Below, piece after piece: positions 38,185 through 50,119 of a stretch of 64,000 nt of DNA. Positions within the stretch are counted from its first letter, which is position 1; each line of letters begins with the position of its first letter. Both the position numbers and the translations under genes were made by a program. The notes under the pieces are model-generated. The model was not told where the DNA came from. It saw only the letters and a list, made by a program, of their open reading frames with translations, and ran no database searches. This DNA is from Ciona savignyi (Eukaryota; Chordata; Ascidiacea; Phlebobranchia; Cionidae). The stretch covers positions 371,470-435,469 of the forward strand of contig CH002899.1 in NCBI GenBank assembly GCA_000149265.1. Direction: 5' to 3'.

Positions 38185-41100
38185 CATGGAACCAATGGTA
38201 ACACACGAAATCCCCGAACGGTATTTCAATGACGTAATCGTTTAGCATTTTTACGTTATATGATCCATGCAGGTTTTATTTCCATGTGCGCCATTCCTTT
38301 ACTAAAAACTTTACCGTAACTTTACGGACCACCCTGACGATCGCTAAACCGCGAAAGTGGCCGTTACAATACTTTGCCTTAATAAATTGAATTCCATATC
38401 AGCGGTAACAAAAGACTGACGATTTTCCGTCTAGAATATTACATTAGCCCACTGAGAACGTTCTTCTGCCAGATACACTCGCACAAAAGTTTAATCTACC
38501 CCGAATATTTCGATTCACATTTCTCCAGAAATTCAACGCCGCCTTTAGATTGTCCCTCAACAAAACAGTCATTGGTGTTCGGCGTTGCGTTAACGCTCAC
38601 AAAGGCCGGCGAGAACAACATGTTCAAAGTAGTAATCGGTAGTCGAAGGACATCTAAGAATGTATACAGCGGTACACAAATGCATGGATAAAGAGACGCA
38701 ACAACAAAGTTTCCCGTAAACCACCCGAAACTGGATTTCGCAACACGCGGAAAGCAAAATCGAACACAGATCCAAATTTTTTGAGGAGAATGTCCGTTCT
38801 TAACGTAGTTACACCACTAACTACACATAGCTTCGCAATTTGTTGTTTAATATGGGTGAAGCTTCCTTACGCAATAAAATACTTACGCGCCTTTCTTTAA
38901 AGGTTGTAAAATATGTGACGATGCGAACGAAAACGCTAATTTTACAACTTGGTCGAAAACCTGAGTGCTTATTCATGGACATTTTTACTTGTGGTTTGTT
39001 GGGAGAATAGATGTTTTCTTTTAGGGCGGATTGTTCCGTGTTTTGGGTGTACATTAATTTTTACTCGTGTGTAACTGGGTCGGTTACACAACAATGGCTG
39101 CCGCACCCAATGTTAAAGGAGTAGATGTTGTAGAAGTTACTGCCGTTCTTTGTTTTCATTTTACACTTTTAATTGTTATAATTAGTGATTTAATGGATGA
39201 AGCGAATTTATATTAATTATGCTTTTCTACATCATGTAATGAACGCATTTTTTAGTATGGTGCCAGTTTTCGTCGATAGTTGTGTGGTCTCGTATTTATA
39301 TTACGTCACTATTATTGCCACAAAAAAGTACATATATATAGATTAGCATCGAAGTCAATCGGGTGCCGGATGTTTCAAAGCTAAATAATTAAGTCAAACG
39401 AAGCAGATCGACAAAGAGATTGCGTTATAAAAAGTCACCACAAACAAACCCTGCAACCCGACCTAGTCACAAAGCTGCCTTATTATCATGCACACCGAGT
39501 TAGAACCATTTCCAGGTGGTAAATCTTGAGTTTTTGAGAGTTCGATTTATCAAGATGGCGAGCGGCGATACTCTTGGAAAACTGGTTTGAACGAATATTA
39601 AGATAGATGTAGCACTGCTTGTTACGTCGGTTTTATTATAGCTTGTATTTTCGGACCATAATTTCGGCGCTTCCACGAGCACTTGTGAAGTTATAATTAA
39701 ACTTTTACAAATTAATTGCCCGCAGAATGTAAGTTCAATATTTGTAGCTGGATATTACAACAGAAATCGATGTGAGTATTGCCTCTGGGCGTAATTCTTG
39801 CGAAATCCGCCCGACGCGCTGTCTAACGAAACTTGCAATTGTGTAAATTTTCGACCGTCAGTATTGCCACCGCAGAGTCGATTTTATTGCGTCACCAGCT
39901 GACCCAACACCTGACAACGCTGGCACGTGACTTACCAGCAGGGACGACATCCACTCGGTTTCGATTTCCAATTCAATCTTTGAAAGAAACGACTCGGTAT
40001 TGTTAACGAAGTCAGCGTCAGTTCCTTTGTTTCCAGTGTTATTAAATTCGGTTTGTTTGAGCGTGTAAAATAGGATTAAAGATTAATGTTTTGTTGCTTT
40101 GCAATCGTGTTTACACCGAGTACCGTGACTTATTTTGACTGAACCAAAACAAGCGATCCCGCAGAGGTTCCATAAACAAAACAAAGGCGCCAATATTGCT
40201 TTGATTAATTGAAACACAGTTTCCGCCCGACAAGAATTGGTTTATAAACGCAAAACCCAGTACGTCTCAGATCACCTCTGTTTATCGTTATCTTTTCGCA
40301 GCCACAACACAGGGCAATTTGAAACCTGTGTGGTCGTTGCTCTATAAAGAGGCTTTTAGTACTCCTGATGGACTGTACTGACCATATGTCGTATTAAAAT
40401 TCCACTCCATTTTTGACGTTTTGAACTTAGCTTATGCAAACGGCGGTGCAACAGTCTAAGCTGCATATTAAATCGATGGCTTATCCGTAGAAATCAATTC
40501 GCGCACGCCATTCTAGGCTAAAGGCTGTTTGTATTCAGAACACCGTTAAATTCTACAATGGCACGTAAATTCCGTAGTTTTATATAATTCAAAATTCCGA
40601 AATACTAAATCCCGTAAACCGGAGAGAGTATTAATCTGTAGCTTACTACTATAGTGTTGGCAATACAAAGACTTAGCCTCTATACGATTCAGGCGTCATT
40701 ACAACCGAGCAACAAAGGTAAAATATAATCTTCCCCATAACCCTTTTACCATGTGTATGAAATGGTATGAGTTAACATCTACCAAATATGTCTGTATACC
40801 AAATATGTCTCTTCTTGTTTTGAAGGTACATATATACTTACTGATAGATGATGCTCATCATCATACAATAGGAACATTGTGCGAGGCAATAAGCCTCACT
40901 GCATTTCGTGCAGAAACACATTGCCACAAGGCAAACCCACTAAAAACCGACATTAGTTATGTTTAACGGACAAGCGTACTTTAGTCCTCTAACTGTTCAC
41001 AAACAGCTGGTTTGTACCTTTCCAAACACTGCTTTAGCCATATTTGTCACCTATGAGCTCCCAATAATAAACAGAAGTGTGTGCGGCTTATTCAATCGGG

Positions 41101-41636
41101 TTAACTTACCACAATACTGACACGTGTAATCTTAGATTATCCGATCATTTATTTCTGTTTTCTAACATTGGGCGTTACGTGAGGAAAAAACGGTCATCGG
41201 GATCTTCATTTTAAACGGATTGTGGTCGATTGAGTATGCGCTAAAAGATTATAAATTGGCAGCCGAAATCGTCAGCGCCCAATACCAACCAGTTTTGGAC
41301 AATTAATTTAAATCATCGGTGGTGATAAGTTTTTACATTGCGCATGCTCACTTTACATTCGTGTATTTTAAAGGAACATTTCGCCAACCGCACTCCAAAC
41401 GAGTGTTTCCGCACACGTCTACCTACACAGTTGGATGTTTGAACTGTTTAACCGCAAAAGGAAACGATCGTGAAATCAAAACGAACAAGTTTGAAATTCG
41501 GTGATTCTCTTACTAATATTATTGGATTTCTCGGGATTTCCGCATACAAAATTAAACAAAAGAATTGCAGACTGCTAAACCGTATATCCCATTCAGACAA
41601 AGGCCGCAAATCTAATGATTGCAACACGCACTTCAC
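38185..41636. other. Gene-poor stretch
   Basis: No exon is firmly supported. Two ATGs in strong context followed by donor-like sites, at 39092 (MAAAPNVKGV...) and 39555 (MASGDTLGKL), could be first coding exons of a plus-strand gene with a distant second exon, but nothing confirms this. Confidence 0.35.
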
Positions 41637-43988
41637 TTACCGAGTTGGCGGTTTTCCTATGATATGTCCGTAAATCCTGGATCTTTTTGGGCTCGTGATT
41701 GTGTGAAGTAAAACCGGGGTCAGGAGCCAGGAAACGTATACAGTGTAAACGCATGAATAGCTGTACCACTGCAGTGAAACAGCGATCCATTTTAAACACA
41801 CAACGAAGGAGAGAAGAGGACGTGAAATGAGCGCTCCCCACTCCTCTAACGACACCTAGTGATTAAAATGATTTGAACGTTCGCACTCGTCATTTAATTG
41901 GCAATATGAAACGTTTTACTGATAAGAGTATAGAAATCGTTTGTCTTTTTTTATACAGTAATTGCTAAAAAGTATAAATGTGTAGTCGTGTGGATCATAT
42001 GCCTAATTGTATAGAAAAAACAGACTTAGTAATGAACCCAATATGGGTTCAAAACATAAACAGGAAAAAAAACTAAAAATATAATTGGAGAGCTATATAG
42101 AGTATTTGATAAACATCAAATGGACATACCATTTTTCCGTTTCGCTCAACCTTCCTCAGAACCATCCATTCAACCACTGAAATGATGATTGTACTTGTAC
42201 AGCCCCAGGTAGAAATTGCAAAAGCGACCGTGAGCGAAGTAGATGGCCACGTCATCCAGCATATTGGCATAATCTTGTCAGATTTCAGATCCAGTACATT
42301 AGCTAAATATTCCGTTTCTTGAACAACTCTTCTTAGAGGGTTGTTTGTGATTGCAACTACAGTTTCTTTGGTCAAACCACCCACCATGACCAATATTGGA
42401 GGAGTCTGATCGTGTTCAGTCCCATTTAAAACAATCTGCAGTTTCGTGTGTTGCATCGTGTGGTTTTCCGCAAAAAGAGTGGCAGCAATTGTGGGATGAA
42501 CTTGATTGTGGAAGTAGTAGTTGAGCATGAAGTTGAGGGGCATGGTTATGAGTGCTGGTATTCCTGCAAAGGTCCGTATACACATTAATATTTTACTATG
42601 ATTTGTATATTTATAAAGGGTTAGGTTAACGACTTTTATCGCTTTAATTTTTATGTGTCTTTCAATAGCTCTTTCTAACATAAATCTAACTATGACTGAC
42701 TTATTTATCAATATCAGTTCAGCCAAATTTAAATTATAGGTAATGAAAATCCTTCTCATTATTCAACTGTGATCTATTTCTGTACACTAAACCAAAAATC
42801 TGGATTGATTTTCGTTGACCATATCTTTAAAGGCTAGGTACATTCGCTTAAACGTTTATTGGGACCACATATTCAGATACACACTAGGGCAAGTTTGGTT
42901 GTTGCGGGTCGCGTGTCAGCTCAAAGATACAAACAACCATTCGCTATCATTAAAGTTTGTGTGTACATCTCGTCTTAATTATGTTGCCTGCTACTTACCA
43001 AGTGTAAATAAAATGGTCTTGACTCTGATAAAACGCTTGCTCATACACGCCACCTTGCGAGTGTTAAGATTGAGCACATTCGCAGCCAAGATGCATTGAG
43101 TTTCCATCATCATTATGCACTGTTTCAAACATTTGTAGAGTAAGGACTTTTTTTAGGTTTTAACAAGTCTAGCCAAAAATGTATTAAGCTTTAGTGCTGT
43201 GGTGGCTAAGCGGAAGTTATGTGTTCGATTCCATAGATCGCCTAAAACGTATGGTTATGTTAATGACCAAGCCACTTTTCAAGTACTGTTTAAAATAAAT
43301 AATGTCGACACCAAAACACAATAGAAGTAAACAGAAGGGCGTGTTTTGATGTATCGCTTTGAGGATAAAAATAAGTTATGCGCCTTGCGCCTGTTGATAA
43401 AATTAACTTTCATTGTAAAAAGTTTTGTCTGGAAATTTCGGAGAGAAAGAACTAACTGATCCAATTTTAAACTTTCGTCTGAAAATCAATAATATTAATG
43501 AGCTTATTTCGGCAGAACTAACCTGTAAAGCAAGTCCAATCAATGGAAAAATTGCTTTGTTTATTAGTGGACAAAACAGCTGGATTCCAGTCGTAGAAGC
43601 TATTGATGCTATGATTGACAGATACAAAATTGTGTGCACCATTTTTATGGCACCACTTAGCTCTTTTTCCTAGTAATAAATTGCGTAAATATTGGACAAT
43701 TAGATTTACACAAAAACTTCACTCAAGAAAATGAAAAAAATGATGTTAATGCTCAGTTTAAAGTTGATATTACATTAGAAAAATAAGTAAAAGCAGTGGC
43801 AATGATGTTCCGTGTACATAACATACCTTCCTGCGCAGAACCACAATCCATCTTTTTCGATTCCTTACTTTGGAATAGATGAAACAGCCGATTAAAGCTG
43901 TAACTGTGAGAGAACTTATCGAGAGCATCAACACATTATCCCTGCCCACCCAAGCGGACGGAGGGCGACCGTTTGGCCCTTCATTCAT
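41637..43988 (-). CDS. Putative divergent seven-transmembrane (GPCR-like) protein
   Basis: Five exons fit in phase: 43988-43827, 43669-43523, 43119-42999, 42563-42130, 41855-41637; 360 residues. About seven hydrophobic stretches are visible: NVLMLSISSLTVTALIGCFI, ILYLSIIASIASTTGIQLF, one around CIMMMETQCILAANVL, IPALITMPLNFMLNYYF, one around IMPICWMTWPSTSLTVAF, one around LLSFVVCLKWIAVSL, and YTVYVSWLLTPVLL. Basic residues follow TM1 and TM3, N-glycosylation sequons (NHT, NGT) lie in the loop after the fourth segment, and the last segment ends LTPVLLHTI..KRSRIYG, reminiscent of the rhodopsin-like TM7/helix-8 junction, although NPxxY and a DRY motif are not evident. The last exon, whose stop overlaps a good donor (CGGTAAGT), is the least certain. 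Receptor function is inference. Confidence 0.5.
43195..43280 (+). repeat. tRNA-like SINE fragment
   Basis: TGGTGGCTAAGCGG (A-box-like) is followed closely by GTGTTCGATTCC (B-box-like), spaced too tightly for a functional tRNA. The following GACCAAGCCACTTTT resembles the SINE core. It lies in an intron of the 7TM-like gene. Confidence 0.4.
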
Positions 43989-44402
43989 TATTAACTGGAA
44001 CCTATCGAAAATATACTTCTCAAATTGAGCCTAACCTACTGAAACAACAATTTAGAGGGTGTAGCTAACTTAAATCGGACCAATTGTAGTTTTATAAGTA
44101 TTTACAGCCTTAACATTTGCAATAGAATTCGTAGATCCCAGAGGCTGCAAAATGATCCAGTGCACATTGTTCTTGCTTAGAATTCTCACGCCGCCAGTTA
44201 GTCTCCAGGGCTTTGATGACATTGATCAGTTTAGTTATTGGGGAATCCGGATTTTAAAGCTGCAAGCGGATTGCGTCAAAGAATCAAATAAACGATTTTA
44301 TTGAATTGTCAACAACTCAGCCGACTTTTGTACTTTTTTTTGTAAAAGTACCATATTTAAATTGGTATTTATGTCACTTTAAAAATTCATTAGAGTGGGA
44401 TT

Positions 44403-44531
44403 TTGTACCGGCGAAAAAAACTTGTTTGCACCTGGAAATATGGAAATAAATTTTTGCTAAAAGCAACAAAGGTTTTTCCTAATCATCCTGGATTTGTCCC
44501 TGAGAGACTAATTCCAAGTGACCCTGATTCG
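44403..44531 (+). CDS. Orphan exon-like frame
   Basis: An open frame reading KATKVFPNHPGFVPERLIP followed by SDPDSPEWKNK has protein-like composition. It ends at a possible donor (AAG|GTCACC), with a possible acceptor (CAAAG) inside. No start ATG and no partner exon were found, and I do not recognise the family. It may be an isolated exon, a gene fragment or chance. Confidence 0.2.
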
Positions 44532-44639
44532 CCAGAGTGGAAAAATAAGGTCACCAGTACAAAGCTTTTAACAATTGATTCTTTCACTGTAATGGGCTCC
44601 CTGCTGGCTTCATCTTATTGCACATATCATTAGTAACCA

Positions 44640-46807
44640 CTGTAAGAGTAGAAAAGGAACAAACAAAACGAAATTCTAACACTGCACAATACACAGTCGT
44701 GGGTTATAAACGCTGACCTGTAACTTACACACAGCCTCATCTAATATGCACAAACGGCGGCGCCGTGTATATACTCTCATAAATAATATATGGCACAGGA
44801 AAATAGTATTTCTAATTGAGTGCTTAGCTGGTTCACTCTGCGGGTTAGTTGGCTTTACTAGAGATTCCGTTTGCCCCTTAATCCATTGAGAATACTTACT
44901 GCATTCTCAGCGACAAAACGTGAAACTCTCGAGTGTTGCTTTATACTTAAGGAGCCGCCTGTCTGTTTGTTTACATCCATTAACGCCGACCAAAATACAA
45001 CTAAAACAGTGCCGAGTATATAGCCTTGTGCGTTTATCCTGACGTAACATAAGACCGTTCCTTTTAAAACAACCAACTACACACGCCAGTAGTCATTCCC
45101 GCGCGATTCAAAATAAAGCTGTCGTTCCCACCCCGCTAAGCTGAAATACGGAGCTAAAATGAAATCTATCGATCAGAAAGCGCATGCACCAGTACTACAC
45201 GAAGAAGATAAATGAATAGAAATCTCGATCGATTACACGACCACCGCCTGACCACTTTTGCGAAACAACAGCTGCTCCAGTAAGTATCTTTATTGATCAC
45301 ACATTATATAAATCTTAGTTAAACCGAATCTCCAATGGAAAAACTATGGATGAATGCCCATTTATCTTAATGCTATAGAAACATGCTGACCATTACGGAT
45401 GTACCTTGTTTATTTAACTAACAGCAAATGTAGTGGAGCCAGAGGTTACGATCAGTATTATATTATAATTATGGTCATCTAGACTTCTCTTTTACAACAA
45501 TCTAAGATGAAATATTTTTGTGTTTGGTTAGGCTTGTTCAAGAGGTAATTAAACCGCTTGACTTCACTTCCTTAGCTTCTCCATTTACTAGCATTAGCTT
45601 TCTGAAGTTGTTGGCAGTTCTAAAATGTGACGTTATATGTAAATGTATGGTGGACTGACACTCTGTAAAAAGAAAACAACTCTAGTTTTAGTGTCGTATA
45701 TATATATATATATATATATATATAGCCCTGTAGTATTCATGAATAGTAGGTATTTAGTATCGCACGCACTATTTTGTTTCCTCATATTTGCTGATTGTGA
45801 TTAGGCGCTTAGTAACAATCGAATTACACAGTATTGTGTTACCACACAGTCACTGCGGTTTGTGTTTGCTCAGGTTTAGAATTATAATTCCGTATGAATT
45901 GTGTTTGTGAAAAGGTATTAAACATTACCATTTCTTATAGACCTATCTTTTTTTACTCACACAGACAATAATATTCTGACATAAAGATTTTTTCAGTTTA
46001 GAGAAAAAAATGAATGGACTTATTCAAGCGTGGTCGTATTGTTAGCGGTGCCGTGCGATGTTGCTAGATCAATTATGACCGTCGCGTAGAGTGAGAGAGC
46101 GTGCTCATTTTGTTTTGATTCTTCTGGACCAGAATATAAACGGAAGTACCTAAGGTATAAAGCGGTACTGTAAATAAGCTTACATAGGGCCGGCATTTGA
46201 CTGATAAGCAATTGTACTAGATTAGCCTGCAGGCATAAAAGCGTTATAGTGCTAAACGTCACAATTGTGTACGTAAAATACGACTACAGCGTCGCCCAGA
46301 CGCTTTTATATTGTAATTGGTTTAGTTTGAAGTATTATCGAGTATAGACAAGATACAGCTGTATAGGCGGGATAGAAAAGTGTATATTTAGAAGTATGGT
46401 ACACGATTTCACTTCGGTGGAAAGAGTATCTCTACATTCTAATGGTAATTTAGGTTAGCATGAATAATGTATTAAGGATTAGCCCAACAACATTTACCAA
46501 AGGCGAACGCGTATTTTTTGCTGTAAATTACATTTTCTCTTGTATTTTCTTCTACGTGTCAAATCTGACTGAAACTTTCATTTTTATTTGCAGTTTTCGA
46601 AAAGTGGTTAATTTATTTTATATGAATTGGATTCGTTTGATGTCTACCAGTATGTACGATACTCTGTAACATGATACGTAATTACCGAGAACTCCAAACA
46701 TTCAAATGTCGTTAACAACCGCTAATCCGTGTAACTTGTCAGGTAAGTTTAAATCTGATGCAGGTAACAACAGAAATTAATCATAATCTGATTTTTACAA
46801 AGGGTCA
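44640..46807. other. Spacer upstream of SLC10-like gene
   Basis: No supportable exon. An (AT)n microsatellite occupies about 45698-45724. It probably contains the promoter of the transporter gene. Confidence 0.4.
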
Positions 46808-49589
46808 ATGAATGTTTCAACCTTGAATCAAACAGAATGCTTGAATATCACAACACCACCCTTAACTGTGGACAATTCTGCTTTGGTTGCTGCGAGCAAT
46901 GCTACGAGAATCGCATCTGCGTAAGTTAAATAGCTTAAGTTCATATAAGTTAAAATTGCGTCTTTGTATTTAAACATTGCCCCGCTTCAAATGCGAGCTT
47001 GATCTTAATAACGCCAAGGTTAATATGCTTTCTAGGGTATTGATCGCCGTCGTCATGTTTGGATTTGGTTGCTCGATTGAACTAAAGAAAGTGTTGACTT
47101 ACTATAAGCAACCTAAACGATTTGTCGTAGCCTTGGCTTTGCAATTAATAGGAATGCCACGTAAGGAATAATTATGTGTAAAAATAGGACTACTTAACAA
47201 TATGTTATTTTCTTGTCTAGTTCTCGGATTCGGACTGTCAGAAGCAGTTCAAATGACTCCACCAGAAGCAACTGGTGTTTACATACAGGGTAGTTGCCCG
47301 GGTGGTACTTACAGCAATCTCGCTTCTTACTGGTTAGACGGCGATGTAAATTTTAGGTAAATATTCAAACTCTGAATAAAAAGAACCCGTCCAAGCATTT
47401 TCTTACAAAGACATGTGTGGGGAGCCACACCTAGTCGGAAGTTACACTTCATAGCTTTTAGTTTATATGGTTCATTTACAACGATAACGGAATTTATAAT
47501 TTGGATACATTGTAATGTGCTTTAATAACTAGTTTTGTTTTTTCAGTGTTGTTATGACAACAGTTTCAACATTACTGGCGATGGGTACGATGCCCCTCTG
47601 GTTGTTCCTGTTTCCTCTTATGAGCAACTCAAACAACACGCTGAGGGTTCCTTTCGACCAGTTAGGTAAAAAAAAGCTTATATACTTTATGCGATGGTTG
47701 ACTGGCCAAAACGTCGTGGACAGAAAAAATAAGCAGGCAGTAGACTTTCTGTAATAACAAGGCAGGTTGCTGGACCGTTGCCTCTGTTTTAAAAGTCACC
47801 ATGTACGTTCTGTCATCCATTACGTGACGTCTTTATCCTATAACTATATAGGACCTTGGGATATCCACAATGTGTTTGATGCATAACGCTCCTAGTGCTG
47901 TTTCTAAGCCAAAACACGCAAATGGTTTCATCGTGGGGTTTTTACATCGACTGACATTATTTTTACGAATTATAACGACGTCATTTATCTNNNNNNNNNN
48001 NNNNNNNNNNNNNNNNNNNNNNNNNNNNNNNNNNNNNNNNNNNNNNNNNNNNNNNNNNNNNNNNNNNNNNNNNNNNNNNNNNNNNNNNNNNNNNNNNNNN
48101 NNNNNNNNNNNNNNNNNNTATTTCATTTTAATAAAGGCTTAAGGTAACTTTATTTTTTATGTATAGATCTGCACGGCATCAGGATTCGGTGGAATTGTTT
48201 TGATGAGCATTATACTCGCTGCAACTCAGAGAGTCAATTACTCAATTTCATGGCGACAAATTGTTGTAAGTGTAGTGAAATTGCATGTTGATCAAAACAC
48301 AAAATATGTGTACATTTTCCAGTAACTTATAACTCCAAATTTGCTATAAAATATCTGTTTGTATACAACGTTTTGCAACTGTTTGATTTTTCACACAGCT
48401 TGGGACTATATAGATCATTGATGTTCTTAACTCCAAGCGGATAGCTTATTTGTATATAGCTCAACTATAAAAATTGTATTCTCTTCGTGCAATATAGCAA
48501 TACAAACCGAAAACTTTTTAAAATTAACAACATAGACGATATAATGACTGTTATATTGAATTTGAGCAATCCGGTTTGTGCGGAACTATAGGGAGTCGGG
48601 TCCTGCCCATAATGTCTTTTTATCTATAAAATATATAACGCGCAGTCAAACTCCCGTTACGCGTTCAAAACTAATTGCTATTCCTGAGTATTACTGCGAT
48701 ACAATATACGAACAATGTTATAACCAATGGGTTTTATCGATTCCACAAATTGCAAACTTTAACGACCCTGTCACAAATGAACACCTTAATAGCTTTGTAA
48801 AATGAATCGTTCGGAACAAGAAAACTGACCGATACATCCAATGTTTATTTATAATCCTGAAAATAACTTAACATATTGTCAGTTGTAACCGTTGAATCTC
48901 TCCATAGGTGTTGTTGTTGTTTCCATCAATCGGGTTAACTGCTGGATACTTAGCAACGAGACTGCCGTGGCTAAAATACGACGTTGCGCAAAGGCGAACT
49001 GTGGCCATCGAGACCGGAATGCAAAATACCGCACTGGGCGTCTCAATTGTCCTCATATCATTCAGGTGGAGGGTGTTATTTTTAACTGTTTATGCAAGCC
49101 ATTCGATCTGAAGCTAATAAAAATACCTTGGTTTGTTGTGGTTAAAAAATACGAGTATTCCTTTGCCATATGGTTGCTTGGCGATTTTGCAGAAAAGCAC
49201 CATAGCTATTAAGTGGCCATCTGCGGAAGCTTTTATTTTGTTTGAAAATATATTAAAAAATATAGAGTTTTCATTAACAGCATGTTAAGATGCATATTGT
49301 CTGTCAAAAGCTGATAATTTAAGATAGATAACATGATATAACATTGTTGATTTTACACAGTATCACTCTACCGGAGTTCGGGACCATACTTCTATTTCCT
49401 GCCATCTACGGCGGGTTACAAGTCTTCCTAACACTGCCCGTCGTCGCAGTATACCGTCTTTTAAAATGGAGGGGGCATAATTGTCTTATTCCCGCTGAAA
49501 CTGGGGAACCCCCAACTAATGGGGAAAACGGCATTGCCAACCCCGCTTTTGAAGCCGATGCAACTGCGCATGAACCTACTAATGCGTGA
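46808..49589 (+). CDS. SLC10-family sodium/bile acid symporter-like transporter
   Basis: Multi-pass plasma-membrane Na+-coupled transporter of bile acids or sulfated steroids (substrate inferred from the family). Visible exons: 46808-46920, 47036-47160, 47221-47356, 47547-47665, 48167-48265, 48908-49065, 49361-49589. Phases fit except between 47665 (phase 1) and 48167 (phase 0), where the missing exon probably lies in the N gap. Family hallmarks: an N-terminal ectodomain with NVS, NQT and NIT sequons; MFGFGCSIEL; QGSCPGGTYSNL..YWLDGDV; SVVMTTVSTLLAMGTMPLWL; and RTVAIETGMQNTALGVSIVL, corresponding to conserved ASBT/NTCP Na+-site segments. The cytosolic C-terminal tail is of ordinary length. 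AATAAA at 49676. The order SLC10A2-like versus SLC10A6-like is unresolved. Confidence 0.92.
47991..48118. other. Assembly gap (run of N) in SLC10-like gene
   Basis: About 128 N. The reading phase of the flanking exons demands a missing exon of length 3n+2, so a coding exon (the segment after VPFDQL in the family) is probably hidden here. Confidence 0.95.
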
Positions 49590-50119
49590 CGAATGACGTA
49601 TAGATTTTCTATGTTTGTATGTGAGCTTGGCGTACTTGCAATTGTATTGTTTTCAATTATTAGCGGCAATTTCACAATAAAAAATATTCCCAAACACTGC
49701 TTGTCTAGGATGGATTAACCATTTTGTTTTTTAGGGCGATTTAAGTTTGGTTCATTGAGACATATTTTGAAAGTTTGTATAAATGAGTTTATGCCTAATA
49801 TTTGTTTCATCTTAAAAAAACGTTCTCAAAAAATACAAACTCATTTGTTTATTTATTTCTAGGCAATAAGTATTATTATTTTCTTGTTTCCGGAGTTTTC
49901 TGTATAAATTGTGCGTTAAACCGAAGAAGACACTTTACGCGTTTCCTAAATGTTCGAATTACGGAAATAACGTGTTTATTGTAAGAAGGCAGTGGAGAAA
50001 TAACAATCGCTCGTTGAAAAACGAATATTTGCAGGCGTGGCAGATGAGCTGCTATAGTTAAAAGCAGTAAAACAGCCTTCCACGATATTCTTATATTTTA
50101 AGTAATTTTGCGTTGAACG

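Noticed and set aside
43195-43280. Functional tRNA gene
   Set aside because: A- and B-box-like motifs are too close together, and no cloverleaf with an anticodon arm can be drawn.
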